DNA of 64,000 nt from Roseobacter sinensis (GTDB taxonomy: Bacteria > Pseudomonadota > Alphaproteobacteria > Rhodobacterales > Rhodobacteraceae). Under the pieces are notes generated by a model. That model was not told the DNA's origin. It saw only the letters and a list, made by a program, of their open reading frames with translations, and ran no database searches. The position numbers were made by a program, and so were the translations under genes. The DNA is taken from positions 101,282 through 165,281 of the forward strand of contig NZ_JALIEB010000002.1 of NCBI RefSeq assembly GCF_025755255.1. Direction: 5' to 3'. Of the stretch, positions 1 to 10,340 are shown piece by piece. Position 1 is the first letter of the stretch; every line of letters begins with the position of its first letter.

Positions 1-179
1 AGACAGGGCTGATCGCGTTCTATCAGAGCCAGGTTCTGCATGGACCCGGGGCATTTCTGGAGATTGCACAAGGGTTCGAGGACTACGAGCGGGCAATGCG
101 GCGCAAGCTGGAACGCGAGTTGTCGCCACCCGTGATCGGTGCCCTGCCCCCCGGAGTCGTAACGGAACCGAAGGGATGA
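1..179 (+). CDS. DUF1194 protein, C-terminal part only
   Basis: This is the 3' end of a gene that begins before the window. The readable 58 residues contain a GFEDYERAMRRKLEREL segment that closely matches the C-terminus of the next gene (GFEDYAAAMTAKLKREL), so the two are tandem paralogues of the DUF1194 (von Willebrand A-like, secreted) family. Its TGA stop overlaps the next start codon as ATGA, which implies translational coupling. Function of the family is not established. Confidence 0.85.
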   Translation, partial: TGLIAFYQSQVLHGPGAFLEIAQGFEDYERAMRRKLERELSPPVIGALPPGVVTEPKG

Positions 180-898
180 CACGTTTGGCCGCGCTCCTTT
201 TATCGAGCGTTCTTGCTGCGATGACGGGCGCTGTTCATGCCGGTGACTGCCGGCAGGCCCTGGCGTTGGGGCTCGACGTGTCAGGCTCGGTCGATCTGCG
301 CGAATACCGGCTGCAAATCGACGGGCTGATTACTGCGCTCAACGATCCGGAGGTCGTGCGTATCCTGATGTCGGCGCCACAAGCTCCGGTGGCGCTCCTG
401 GTGTTCGAGTGGAGCGGTCCTGCGGATCAGGCCATTCTGGTGCCTTGGACGAAAGTGACCGACCGCGAGGCGCTGGCGGGCATCAGCGCAATGCTGGCTG
501 ATGCGGAGCGGCGGGATGCAACCCCCGGCACGGCCCTGGGAGTCGCCATGAAGACAGGCGCGGACTTTCTCGACCAGCAACAGGGTTGCTGGAAGCGCAC
601 GCTGGATATCTCTGGAGACGGACGGTCGAACCTGGGGCCAGAGCCGCGAAACGTGCGTGACGCCATTGGCGCGCGGGGCATTACCATCAACGCGCTGGTA
701 ATCGGGGCGGATGCGCCGGCAAGCGGCGATCTGCGTCAGACCGAGATCACCGAGCTGTCCTCCTACTTTCGGACACATGTGATCACAGGTCGGGATGCCT
801 TCGTGCAGACGGCCTTGGGCTTCGAGGATTATGCCGCTGCGATGACCGCGAAGCTGAAGCGCGAACTTGACGGCCTCGCAATCAGCGGGCTTCAGTAG
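176..898 (+). CDS. DUF1194 secreted VWFA-like protein
   Basis: The 240-residue product starts with a Sec-type signal peptide (hydrophobic core at residues 5-20, likely cleavage after HAG). It continues into a von Willebrand A-like fold. The DxSxS metal-site motif is present as DVSGS at residues 34-38, and a second conserved strand reads DISGDGRSN. This matches DUF1194, a periplasmic family of unknown role common in alphaproteobacteria. It is coupled to an upstream paralogue by an ATGA overlap. Its last 7 bases overlap the end of the convergent MarR gene. A metal-dependent protein-binding role is inferred from the fold only. Confidence 0.85.
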   Translation: MTRLAALLLSSVLAAMTGAVHAGDCRQALALGLDVSGSVDLREYRLQIDGLITALNDPEVVRILMSAPQAPVALLVFEWSGPADQAILVPWTKVTDREALAGISAMLADAERRDATPGTALGVAMKTGADFLDQQQGCWKRTLDISGDGRSNLGPEPRNVRDAIGARGITINALVIGADAPASGDLRQTEITELSSYFRTHVITGRDAFVQTALGFEDYAAAMTAKLKRELDGLAISGLQ

Positions 899-1404
899 AT
901 GTAGCGGATCTGATCCGACCAGTAGCGCTCCATCCGCTTGAGCGACCGCGTGATATCATCGATACCGTCTGGCCCCAGAACACCTTTGGCTTCCAGACCA
1001 TCGGCATGGCGCGAGAACAGGTCGGACACGACATGGCGGATCTTCTGCCCCTTGTCGGTCAGGCGCACGCGCACCGAGCGGCGGTCGATCTCGCAGCGCT
1101 GGTGGTGCATGTACCCCGCGTCAACGAGCTTCTTCAGGTTGTAGCTGACGTTGCTGCCCTGGTAGTAGCCGCGGCTTTTCAACTCGCCCGCGGTGACTTC
1201 ATTGTCGCCGATATTGAAGAGCAGCAGCGCCTGAACCGCGTTGATCTCCAGCACGCCCACACGCTCGAATTCATCCTTGATGACGTCCAGCAGCAGGCGG
1301 TGCAACCGCTCGACCAGTGACAGGGCTTCGAGATAGCTGACCATGAACCCTTGCGTCCGGTTCATGCCAGATGTCTCCGATGGAATTTGATCTTGAATGC
1401 TCAT
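892..1404 (-). CDS. MarR-family regulator, LdtR-like
   Basis: The 170-residue protein has a winged-helix MarR domain: a dimerisation helix containing LSLVERLHRLLLDVI, a recognition region GYYQGSNVSYNLKKLVDAGY, and a wing with RRSVRVRLTDKG. The sequence closely resembles LdtR of Liberibacter and Rhizobiales, a regulator linked to L,D-transpeptidase expression and osmotic stress. That target is not in this window, so the regulon is an inference. It is a single gene convergent with the DUF1194 gene. The 93 bases before its start hold the promoter region, including a TTCC...GGAA inverted repeat near 1421-1437 that could be an operator. Confidence 0.85.
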   Translation of the reverse strand: MSIQDQIPSETSGMNRTQGFMVSYLEALSLVERLHRLLLDVIKDEFERVGVLEINAVQALLLFNIGDNEVTAGELKSRGYYQGSNVSYNLKKLVDAGYMHHQRCEIDRRSVRVRLTDKGQKIRHVVSDLFSRHADGLEAKGVLGPDGIDDITRSLKRMERYWSDQIRYIY

Positions 1405-1497
1405 CTCCGCGCTCCGACTCGTTCCAATTTGGTCGGAATTTGCGCGAGAAACGCCAATAATTCGTTAAAAGGGAGCAAATGCGCCGTACGGTGGGTG

Positions 1498-1764
1498 TCA
1501 GGCCCCGACGCGCGGCAGCCCACCGATAATCTGCGCCATCAGCGCCGCGTATCGCGGCGGCGGCGCCACCTGCCCGCTGACCCATTGATAGAGGTCGTGA
1601 TCGTTCTCGCTGAGCATCTCGTCATAGAGGCCAAGCTCCGCCTCATCCATGCCGGCCAGATTGGCCTCGGCGAAGGGGTGCAGGATCACGTCCATTTCCT
1701 TGATCCCACGCCGCATCGAGCGCATTTTCAGCCGTTTGATGCGATGTTCACGCGGCTCGCTCAT
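1498..1764 (-). CDS. sdhE: Succinate dehydrogenase assembly factor SdhE
   Basis: This small 88-residue protein belongs to the SdhE/Sdh5 (DUF339) family, which promotes covalent attachment of FAD to the flavoprotein subunit of succinate dehydrogenase. The hallmark RGxxE motif is visible as RRGIKEMD near residues 18-25, and length is typical. Its start overlaps the end of the upstream XRE-regulator gene by 17 bases, so the two are probably cotranscribed. No sdh genes are in the window. Confidence 0.9.
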   Translation of the reverse strand: MSEPREHRIKRLKMRSMRRGIKEMDVILHPFAEANLAGMDEAELGLYDEMLSENDHDLYQWVSGQVAPPPRYAALMAQIIGGLPRVGA

Positions 1765-2155
1765 GCTGCTCTTCTTTCAGGGCCGCCCGCAGCTTCTTCT
1801 CCAGCCGGGCCATCTGCTCGGCCCGCGCGATCATGTCGATGCGCAGATCGCGCATCTCATTGAGGATATCCTGCGCGGATGCGGGCAAGCTCGCCTCTTC
1901 CATGGGCGCATCCAGCCCCTCGCCTTGCCCATTGATCAGCCACATCATCGAAACATTGAGCAGACCCGCCATCATCGACAAGCGATTGGCGCGCGGCTCA
2001 CTCAGGTCGTTTTCCCAGGCGCGTAAGGTAGAGACCCGCACGCCCAACCGCCGGGCCAGCTGCGCCTGCGTCATCTCGGAGGTCTCGCGCGCCGCTGCCA
2101 GGCGATCGCCGAAGGTTGCGGTTTCGGGGCCGTACCAATCTGTCGTATCGTGCAT
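1748..2155 (-). CDS. XRE-family helix-turn-helix regulator
   Basis: The 135-residue protein has a Cro/CI helix-turn-helix at residues 17-65, including TQAQLARRLGVRVSTLRAWE, followed by LSEPRANRLSMMAGLLNVS. The C-terminal half is acidic then basic and probably helical (residues 85-130), perhaps for dimerisation. I chose the ATG at 2155 because an AGGAG lies 8 bases upstream; a longer reading frame to 2221 would run into the divergent promoter region. It overlaps sdhE downstream. Target genes are unknown; sdhE and the divergent aminotransferase are the obvious candidates. Confidence 0.85.
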   Translation of the reverse strand: MHDTTDWYGPETATFGDRLAAARETSEMTQAQLARRLGVRVSTLRAWENDLSEPRANRLSMMAGLLNVSMMWLINGQGEGLDAPMEEASLPASAQDILNEMRDLRIDMIARAEQMARLEKKLRAALKEEQHERAA

Positions 2156-2177
2156 GCTGTGATCTCCTGTGCGATGA

Positions 2178-3446
<1,269 letters not shown>

Positions 3447-3460
3447 ACGAGGGACACCCG

Positions 3461-3868
3461 ATGACCGCCGCCTTGCCGGAGTACTACTTTCGCGTCCGCG
3501 AGAACGGCGCGGCGGTCTTTCGCGTCGATACCGAAAACCGCCAGCGCCGGATCGAGATGGATCAGATCGCAGTGCTGAACGTCCGCAACGGTGAGATCAA
3601 GCCGCAGGGCGACCGTGTGCTGTCGGAGGAAGACATGCGCGTGATCCGCGAGTGGATGGACCAGCGCCGCGCAGTGCTGTCCCGCCGCGACATGGACGAC
3701 ATTCACCGCGCCGTGGATCACATGAACCTGACGACGCAATGGGCCCAGTCGAAGGCGACACCCGAGCAGTTGGACGAGATCACCGACACGCTGCTGCTTG
3801 CGATGCATGACCTGCGGTCGGTTCTGGTGCGGAAGAAAGCCGACAGGCTGAGCAAAGGCGGCACCTGA
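3461..3868 (+). CDS. Conserved hypothetical protein
   Basis: This 135-residue soluble, charged protein starts 14 bases after the aminotransferase stop, so it is probably in the same transcript. The N-terminal half looks beta-rich (YYFRVRENGAAVFRVD). The C-terminal half is helical and carries a pattern of hydrophobic residues from about 70 to 125. There is no signal peptide, membrane segment or recognised motif. It looks like a lineage-specific family; I do not assign a function. Confidence 0.75.
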   Translation: MTAALPEYYFRVRENGAAVFRVDTENRQRRIEMDQIAVLNVRNGEIKPQGDRVLSEEDMRVIREWMDQRRAVLSRRDMDDIHRAVDHMNLTTQWAQSKATPEQLDEITDTLLLAMHDLRSVLVRKKADRLSKGGT

Positions 3869-4262
3869 GTCGCCCCGAAAGGGCAAGACCGCTCCCGATT
3901 TTCCAACCGCGCCGAGGCATCTCTCAAATTCGAACAAGCTTTGTCAGGGTGGTTTTTGGCGCGACGTGCATCGCGGGCAATTTGCGCATGAACGTGTCAG
4001 AACCCCGTTGCACAAGGGTTTCGATGAATGAAGGCCTCTGCGGGCCATCATGGGCGCTGCCGCCCGCGAAGTGTCAGACGAGCCTGACGGCGCTGTAGCT
4101 GGTTTCCTGCGAAAGCCTTGTTAAGGTCTCCGCGCAATAATGTCGCAGCAGTGACAACAGTGGTCAGGGTTTCCCCATCCTCAATCTCTCGCACGTCGCA
4201 GCATTTCCTGCCTTGACCTTGGCCGCCGCCCCTCCGGCCATGCATCACGGCGCAAGCGACGC
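3869..4262. other. Intergenic stretch without visible gene
   Basis: About 390 bases lie between the hypothetical gene and the decayed gene. Possible reading frames are short and lack family resemblance or a convincing ribosome binding site. I see no tRNA-like or strong terminator structure. It may include the remnant promoter of the decayed gene. Confidence 0.5.
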
Positions 4263-5740
4263 CAGTCTCAGTTTAGAAAGGTGGCGGCCCTTGAAGGCCT
4301 GGCCTCTGGGCTTGGTATCGGGATGCGCCAAGGCCCGATGGCCGCTTCCGAAGAGGCGGCCCGTGCGGGTGGGCTCCATGGGCGCGCCGTTACCCTGACC
4401 AGCATGGGCGACGGCTACGTGCCAGATTGTCGATCACCCGGAACCGCGGCGTCATCGACAGCCGTATTTGCTTGGCCCAGGCGGGTCCGGTCGGTACGCC
4501 GACACCCAAGGCCACGCATCCGATTGCCACTGGCGCCAGCATGCCGATGATGGCGCCCTTCACCGGCGCGGGAGTCCTGCGGGACGCCGCACAGCAGACC
4601 CTGATTGACGTAGGCGCGACCTACGATGCCGAAACGCAGGCCTGTGAGCGCGTGCCGGAGTTGCGCAAAAGCGCTCGTGTCAAGACACCCGCGGATCGCG
4701 CCAAGGGGGTGCTCTGCGACAGTCTAATCGCAGAGGCGCTCCAGCAGCTCCAAGCGCGCACGTCGCTTGTCATCGCCGACGTCGGCGTGGGCAGCAAAGG
4801 CCTGGGCGCCGTCCGAAAGCCGACCCTCGCCCCCAAGCGTCGCACAGGTCGAACGCGCGCTGCTGACGTCGATGGATGCGCGGCTGGAACAGTTCAGCAG
4901 CGTCGAGAGCCTCGCCGGGGCCGTCGGCACCGCGCTGCGCGCCATCCGCGGCGATCTGGTCGACACCACCAAAGACCAGCTCACTCAGTTGGCCCCGTTG
5001 ATCGAGGAGTCCCAAAGCCCGGTCCGGCTGGCGGAGTTCGCCGAGACGGTCAGCGGCGCATTCGGCCCGACCATCGACCGTGGCACCCTGACGTTGCAGT
5101 CGGACCGCATCCTCTCTCTGCGCCCAGAGATCGACACGGTGCTCCCGACGATCTCTGCTTTGAGCTCGTGATCAACAGCGATGATGCAAAGACGGCGTCT
5201 GCGGCCTGATGGACGAAGAGGCCGCACGGATCCGCCAGCAGGTCACTCTCGACACGGCGGTAACGTCGGCCTTCGCGGCGTCCATGGAGACCGCCCTCGC
5301 CCGCGACCCGCGGGAACTTGCCCGTGTCAGCGATGCGCTGGCGGTCAGCAGCGCGAAGCTGCGGGATACCACGGCCGACGCACCGGAGGAGACTTCGCAG
5401 AACCTGGATACTATTCCCGCCAAAACGGACCCCGAAAGCGGGATCGGCGCAACCGGGGCGACGAGCTTTGCAGCGGCCGTGGCGGCCGAGGCCTCAGCCG
5501 AAAGTGTTGCGCAGACCGTCCACCAGATCAGCCGCGACGTCAGCGGGTTCGCCGCCGCACGCGGGATGCGATTGCTGAACGTGCGGTGGCCTTGTCAGCA
5601 GAAGTGGCTGATGCCAAGCAGCCCATGCGGACAATTGGCGCCGTCACAGCGCAAGGACCGCGACGCTGTGCAGTCAGCGCTTGGACATGCAGCCGGGCCG
5701 GGCCTGGTGTTTGACGCCGGGTCCCGGCCAACCCGGGGGC
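4263..5740 (+). pseudogene. Decayed gene with periplasmic ligand-binding (Peripla_BP_6-like) start
   Basis: Three reading frames must be joined to follow one protein. Frame A (about 4281-4425) reads LGIGMRQGPMAASEEAARAG, then GDGYVPD, like the start of branched-chain-amino-acid-type binding domains. Frame B (about 4427-4770) reads GPVGTPTPKATHPIA, then PFTGAGVLRDAAQ and ATYDAETQA, which is the next block of the same domain. Frame A resumes at about 4830-5171 with a helical segment that ends in a stop. A third frame from about 5209 to 5600 is Ala-rich and helical. In some signalling proteins this domain precedes sensor or chemotaxis modules; whether that holds here is unknown. The resemblance of the first 500 bases is clear, but the extent of the pseudogene is uncertain. 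Confidence 0.6.
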
Positions 5741-5754
5741 AGCCGCGTCAGCGA

Positions 5755-6852
5755 TCAGGTGTTGAACAGGAAATGCAATACGTCGCCATCCTTGACGACG
5801 TAGGATTTGCCCTCAGCGCGCATCTTGCCGGCCTCCTTCGCGGCCTGCTCTCCGCCCAAGCTGACGAAATCGTCATAGGCGATGGTCTCGGCGCGGATGA
5901 ATCCCTTCTCGAAATCGCCGTGGATCACGCCAGCGGCCTTGGGCGCCGAGGTGCCGGTGCGGATCGTCCAGGCCCGCGCTTCCTTGGGACCCACGGTAAA
6001 ATAGGTTTCCAGATGCAGCAGGTCATAGCCCGCCCGGATCAGCCGGTCGAGCCCCGCCTCGGCGAGCCCCATCTCTTCGAGGAACATCGCCGCCTCCTCC
6101 GGTTCCAGCTGGCTGATCTCTTCCTCGATCTGGGCGGAGATGATGACATGGGCATTGCCCTCAGCCGCCGCCATCTCGGCCACCTTGGCGGAGTGTTCAT
6201 TGCCCTCCGCCGCCTCGGCCTCACCCACATTGCAGACGTAGAGTACGGGCTTGGTGGTCAGAAGCTGCAGCATGGTCCAGGCCTTCGCATCTTCGTCATC
6301 GACCTCGACGACGCGAGCGGGTTTCCCCTGCTCAAGTGCAGCGAGTGCCGCCTTCATCAGACGCTCCTGCTGCACCGCCTCCTTGTCGCCGCCGCGCACC
6401 TTGCGGACGATGGTCTGCAGCCGCTTCTCGATGCTTTCGATATCGGCCAGCATCAGCTCCGTCTCGATGGTCTCGGCGTCGGCCACCGGATCGACACGGC
6501 CTTCCACGTGGGTCACATCGCCATCATCGAAACAGCGCAGGACATGGGCGATGGCGTCGACTTCGCGGATGTTGGCGAGGAACTGGTTGCCGAGGCCCTC
6601 GCCCTTGGACGCACCCTTCACCAGCCCCGCGATGTCCACGAAGGTCATGCGGGTGGGAATGATCTGCTTGGACTTCGCGATGTCGGCGAGCGTGTCCAGC
6701 CGCGCATCGGGCACGGCGACCTCGCCCACATTGGGTTCGATGGTGCAAAAGGGAAAGTTCGCCGCCTGCGCCGCCGCGGTGCGGGTCAGCGCATTGAAAA
6801 GCGTGGATTTACCCACATTCGGCAGGCCCACGATGCCCATCTTGAAACCCAT
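5755..6852 (-). CDS. ychF: Ribosome-associated ATPase YchF
   Basis: The 365-residue product is the Obg-related YchF/OLA1 P-loop protein, which prefers ATP and binds ribosomes and stress factors. The Walker A motif GLPNVGKST is at residues 9-17. Switch II reads DIAGLVKGASKGEGLGNQFL, and the altered G4 motif NVGE occurs in VLYVCNVGEAEA. The C-terminal TGS-type domain ends in VVKDGDVLHFLFNT, a typical terminus. Length and start match the family. It stands alone on this strand. Confidence 0.97.
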   Translation of the reverse strand: MGFKMGIVGLPNVGKSTLFNALTRTAAAQAANFPFCTIEPNVGEVAVPDARLDTLADIAKSKQIIPTRMTFVDIAGLVKGASKGEGLGNQFLANIREVDAIAHVLRCFDDGDVTHVEGRVDPVADAETIETELMLADIESIEKRLQTIVRKVRGGDKEAVQQERLMKAALAALEQGKPARVVEVDDEDAKAWTMLQLLTTKPVLYVCNVGEAEAAEGNEHSAKVAEMAAAEGNAHVIISAQIEEEISQLEPEEAAMFLEEMGLAEAGLDRLIRAGYDLLHLETYFTVGPKEARAWTIRTGTSAPKAAGVIHGDFEKGFIRAETIAYDDFVSLGGEQAAKEAGKMRAEGKSYVVKDGDVLHFLFNT

Positions 6853-6899
6853 GTCAGCGTCCTTTCCTGAATTGGCGCTGTCCTAGGGCCTCTCTGGGG

Positions 6900-7103
6900 T
6901 CAAGACAAGTCCCCGCGCTGCCGCCTGTCCTCGCGCGCATGGAAGATCAGCGCCCAGGCGAGCAGGATGAACATCGGATGTGTGAGCCCGCCGGAGAAGA
7001 TCAGCGCCGGGATCCAGATCAGAAAGACGAGGATCGCGATGATGGGGCGGCCCGTCAGCAGGATCGACAGGGGCGGCAGGAGGATGGCGAGAAGATAGTT
7101 CAT
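6900..7103 (-). CDS. YqaE/Pmp3-like small membrane protein
   Basis: This 67-residue protein has an N-terminal LLAILLPPLSILLTGRP segment, then a second hydrophobic stretch through FLIWIPALIFSGGL and a third through FILLAWALIF, ending in a basic tail. The ILPPL-type motif near residue 8 resembles the YqaE/Pmp3 (UPF0057) family of stress-related membrane peptides, although this one is longer and more divergent. A much longer open frame in the same register continues upstream, but it is only the complement of trpA. The start at 7103 fits the family. No strong ribosome binding site is visible. Confidence 0.7.
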   Translation of the reverse strand: MNYLLAILLPPLSILLTGRPIIAILVFLIWIPALIFSGGLTHPMFILLAWALIFHAREDRRQRGDLS

Positions 7104-7244
7104 GGGCTGGATATAGGGTGGCACGCCCCGCGGTTGAGAGGGAAGCAAAAAATTCTTTCCCCCTTGTTGGCGCGGCTTTTGGTGCATTGATTTCCGCCCC
7201 TCTTTTGGGCATTGCGGGTCCGACATGACAAAGGGGACCGGTCG

Positions 7245-8036
7245 ATGAGCCGTATTGACGCGAAATTTGCAGAGTTGTCCAAGGCCGGCAAGAAGGCCTT
7301 TGTGGCTTATGTGATGGCGGGCGATCCGGACTACGAGACCTCGCTGGAGGTGGTCCGGGGGTTGCCGGGCGCAGGCGTCGATGTGATCGAGCTCGGCTTG
7401 CCCTTCACCGACCCGATGGCCGACGGTCCAACGATCCAGCTTGCCGGGCAGCGCGCGCTGGAAGGCGGCATGACGCTGGAGCGCACGCTGGAGCTGGCGC
7501 GGACCTTCCGCGAGGAGGATCAGCAGACGCCGATTGTGCTGATGGGCTATTACAACCCCATCTACAGCCGCGGGGTGAAGCGCTTTCTGGAAGAAGCGCA
7601 GGCCGCGGGCATCGATGGGCTGATCGTGGTGGACCTGCCCCCCGAAGAGGACAGCGAGCTGTGCCTGCCCGCGCAGGACGCCGGGTTGAACTTCATCCGG
7701 CTGGCCACGCCGACGACGGATGACAAGCGCCTGCCGCGGGTGCTGCAGAACACCTCCGGCTTTGTCTACTATGTCTCGATCACCGGGATCACCGGGGCGG
7801 CGGAGGCCCAGGCGGCTGAAGTGGGCCCGGAGGTTGCGCGCATCAAATCGGCGACCAACCTGCCGCTCGTCGTGGGGTTCGGCGTGAACACGCCCGAGAA
7901 ATCCCGCGCGATTGCGGAGGTGGCCGACGGCGTGGTCGTGGGCTCGGCCATCGTCAGCAAGATCGGCGCGAGGGAGCCGGTGGCGGATGTGCTGGCCTTT
8001 GTGAAAACCCTCTCGGACGGGGCGCATCAGGCGTGA
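7245..8036 (+). CDS. trpA: Tryptophan synthase alpha subunit
   Basis: This 263-residue TIM-barrel enzyme cleaves indole-3-glycerol phosphate to indole. The catalytic residues sit at the canonical positions Glu49 (VIELGLPF) and Asp60 (DPMADGPT). The phosphate-binding loops [11 protein letters not shown] and VGFGVNTP are present, as is the terminal VVVGSAIV. I chose ATG 7245 (MSRIDAKF) rather than an upstream in-frame TTG because it gives this numbering. It is separated by about 9 kb from trpB and trpF on the opposite strand, so the alpha and beta subunits are not in one operon here. Confidence 0.97.
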   Translation: MSRIDAKFAELSKAGKKAFVAYVMAGDPDYETSLEVVRGLPGAGVDVIELGLPFTDPMADGPTIQLAGQRALEGGMTLERTLELARTFREEDQQTPIVLMGYYNPIYSRGVKRFLEEAQAAGIDGLIVVDLPPEEDSELCLPAQDAGLNFIRLATPTTDDKRLPRVLQNTSGFVYYVSITGITGAAEAQAAEVGPEVARIKSATNLPLVVGFGVNTPEKSRAIAEVADGVVVGSAIVSKIGAREPVADVLAFVKTLSDGAHQA

Positions 8037-8764
8037 CCCGGATGTACCGGGTCGCGGCGGATGCGTTCGTCGCAATCTGGCCGGCGTTGCTGACGGCAGC
8101 GGTCTGCCTTGCAGGCCTTAAGACAATTCTCGATGAGGGCACATCCACGCTCGGAGGCGCGCTCGTTGTCTACGCCATGATCGCCCTCTACGCGCACCGA
8201 GCTATCCTTCTTGGTGAAACCATGCGGTGGCGCGACAGCTTCAAGCGCGCAAAGAGCGACGCAACGCCAGCCAAGTTCGGACCCTTTCTCTGGCGCATGT
8301 TCGGTTGGTGGCTGTTCGCGGGAACAATCTGGTTGTGTTCCTTCCTGATCCTGCGGTGGTTGTTTCTGCCCTCTTTCAAGGGCTTGACCTCCGATGAGTT
8401 TGCCGGAGCTGTCATTATTTCATTGATCCCCACGGTCATCGTTACACTTCCCGTGCTCGCTGCTCTGGGAACCGTTCTTCCGGCGGCGGCGGTCGGCGGG
8501 GATGACCGCTTGGCGGCTGCATGGCGGCGAGGGCGTCAGACCTTCTGGCGCACGCTCGGACGAATTTGGGGCGGCAATATCCTGTTCTTTGTGATTGCAA
8601 ACGGGGTGTTACTCTGGCTGATCCCGACGACTGGCGTCATCGTCATCGATGGCGCGTTTCAGATCCTGTTCGAACTGGTGGGTTTCTTCGCGATCTTGCT
8701 GACCGCGTCGGCGCTAAGCCTGGCTTATCAGCGGGCTGATGCGGCATTGGATGTACCGGATTGA
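8033..8764 (+). CDS. Polytopic membrane protein of unknown function
   Basis: The 243-residue product has about six hydrophobic segments, at roughly residues 12-30, 40-56, 90-112, 125-155, 180-203 and 207-230. There is no signal sequence or catalytic motif I recognise. The GTG start at 8033 overlaps the trpA stop; an ATG at 8042 is an alternative. It is coupled to trpA but unlikely to be a tryptophan enzyme. Its end overlaps the convergent MarR gene by 37 bases. Confidence 0.7.
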   Translation: MTRMYRVAADAFVAIWPALLTAAVCLAGLKTILDEGTSTLGGALVVYAMIALYAHRAILLGETMRWRDSFKRAKSDATPAKFGPFLWRMFGWWLFAGTIWLCSFLILRWLFLPSFKGLTSDEFAGAVIISLIPTVIVTLPVLAALGTVLPAAAVGGDDRLAAAWRRGRQTFWRTLGRIWGGNILFFVIANGVLLWLIPTTGVIVIDGAFQILFELVGFFAILLTASALSLAYQRADAALDVPD

Positions 8765-9222
8765 GGCCACTCAGCGCTGTTGCGGTCTTCATCGAGGTAG
8801 ATGCGCAGATCGCGCAACACGGGCAGCGCTTCAAGCAGGCGCGCGGTGTCGAAGCCGCGGGCCAGCCGTTCGAAATCCGGCGCGAGATCGGCGATGGCCT
8901 GATGGCGCACCGCCCTGCCCTTGTCGGTGAGCCAGACGAGCTTGGAGCGTCCGTCCTCGGGGTTGGGCCGCACTTCGACGAGCTCATGCGCCACAAGAAC
9001 CTTGATGGTATGGGTCATCGAGGTCTTCGGCACCTGGAAGGCCCGCGCCATGTCGATGAGCGCGCGCCCGTCGCCGAGCCGGATGAGGTGGTTGAGCACC
9101 GTGAAATGCGGCGCGATCAGCCCGTCGGGCAGGCGCGCCTCCAAGAGCGTGCGGCTGAGCTGTTCAATGATCGCGATCTCGTTGAAGACTTCGAAATAGG
9201 TGGCAGGCGCGGGCTTAGGCAT
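8728..9222 (-). CDS. MarR-family transcriptional regulator
   Basis: The 164-residue protein has a winged-helix domain: IAPHFTVLNHLIRLGDG, a recognition helix in FQVPKTSMTHTIKVLVAH, and a wing with DGRSKLVWLTDKGRA. It is a typical MarR length. It overlaps the end of the upstream nitroreductase-like gene by 8 bases on the same strand, so it is very likely its regulator and part of the same transcript. The shared promoter near 10341-10380 carries repeats that suit autorepression by a MarR dimer. The inducing ligand is unknown. Confidence 0.88.
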   Translation of the reverse strand: MPKPAPATYFEVFNEIAIIEQLSRTLLEARLPDGLIAPHFTVLNHLIRLGDGRALIDMARAFQVPKTSMTHTIKVLVAHELVEVRPNPEDGRSKLVWLTDKGRAVRHQAIADLAPDFERLARGFDTARLLEALPVLRDLRIYLDEDRNSAEWPQSGTSNAASAR

Positions 9223-10321
9223 TCAGCAGTTTGGTCTCCAGCGGCCAGCGCGGCGTGCGCGGCACATCCGGACCGTAGCCCAAACGGCCGAGCATTTGAA
9301 CGGTCTGCCCCGGGCCCGCGAGACGTTTGTGCGCTGCGGTGTAGTGATCGGCCATCTCGGGGTATTCCTGCAGGCACTGACTGACCGGATGCAGGGCCAC
9401 GCCGAGCGTGGTGCATTTGAGATTGAGCCGCAGCCAGCGGCGGCCGGCCTCGATCTGATCGGCGCGGGTGTTGGTGGGGCTTGTCAGTGCGGCATAGGCG
9501 GGGGTGGCATGCAGCATCTCGCGGTAAATCTCGACGCCCTGCTGGAAGCCCCGGCTCTCCGGGTCCGATTGGGCCTCGCGACTGAGCACGCCCGCGAGCA
9601 TCAGGCTTTCGAGCATCGGGCCGCCAAGGTCGATGCCGTCGGGGTTCGCCTCGATCTCGGCCTTGCCAAAGCGCATGAGGTCCACCGATTCCCGCATTGT
9701 GTGCGGGGTCATCGCCTCGACCTCCCACGCCGCCCAGGTAAGCTTCTTCAGCGCCGCGACAGTGGGGATGTCGGTATAGACATCGGCGTAAAGCTCCAGT
9801 TCGTTGGCATGGGCCGGGCTGAGCGGCGTCTCTGCGAAAGGCTCCTTGCACGAGCGGCGCGCCAAGATCTGGGCGCTGAGCGGGTCTGCCTCGCCCCCCT
9901 CGGTGAAGGTGGCGCGGGCGACAGGACCGTCCTCGCCTTCGGGGTAGAGCTTGAGGTCGACCCTATGGTCTGCTGCGCCGGCCGCCAGAATCATCTGCTC
10001 GATGAAACAGCCAAGCCCGATGGTGATCTGCCGATCGAAAGGGTCGGTCTCGGGCAGCCGGCGTGCAGGATCGCGATAGATGAGCACGGCATCGGCGCCT
10101 TCAAGATCAATCTGCCAAGGCTGGAGGTTGTGCGGATTGGGCGCAAGCAGGGCGTAGCTGAGCGCGTTCAGACGCGGATCGTCATAGTCTCCCGCCCCCT
10201 CCCAAGGGGCAAGAGCGGCGTGGGGTGTGCGGGTGGCGAGAAACCCTCCAGCAGAGGCAGTTGCGGCGAGGACAGTACCGCCTCCGATCAGGGTCAGCGC
10301 TTTACGGCGGGGCATCGGCAT
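9215..10321 (-). CDS. Nitroreductase-like (Acg-type) flavoprotein with Tat-like leader
   Basis: The 368-residue protein begins PRRKALTLIGGGTVLAATA, a twin-arginine-like leader with a hydrophobic stretch, so it may be exported folded. The segment LAPNPHNLQPWQIDL resembles the SxHNxQPW region of the Acg/nitroreductase fold, and LKCTTLGVALHPVSQ is another conserved block of that family. Acg proteins often lack classic nitroreductase activity and may sequester FMN, so the reaction is not assigned. It is followed by the overlapping MarR gene. An AGGAG precedes the ATG. Confidence 0.75.
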   Translation of the reverse strand: MPMPRRKALTLIGGGTVLAATASAGGFLATRTPHAALAPWEGAGDYDDPRLNALSYALLAPNPHNLQPWQIDLEGADAVLIYRDPARRLPETDPFDRQITIGLGCFIEQMILAAGAADHRVDLKLYPEGEDGPVARATFTEGGEADPLSAQILARRSCKEPFAETPLSPAHANELELYADVYTDIPTVAALKKLTWAAWEVEAMTPHTMRESVDLMRFGKAEIEANPDGIDLGGPMLESLMLAGVLSREAQSDPESRGFQQGVEIYREMLHATPAYAALTSPTNTRADQIEAGRRWLRLNLKCTTLGVALHPVSQCLQEYPEMADHYTAAHKRLAGPGQTVQMLGRLGYGPDVPRTPRWPLETKLLNA

Positions 10322-10340
10322 GGTCGTCTCCTGTGATATG

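Noticed and set aside
5209-6870. A 553-codon + strand open frame across the ychF locus
   Set aside because: The part beyond about 5750 is the complement of ychF; only the first 130 codons may belong to the decayed gene.
6900-8075. A 391-codon open frame on the - strand covering trpA
   Set aside because: Only its last 67 codons resemble a protein family; the rest is the complement of trpA, whose catalytic residues are intact.
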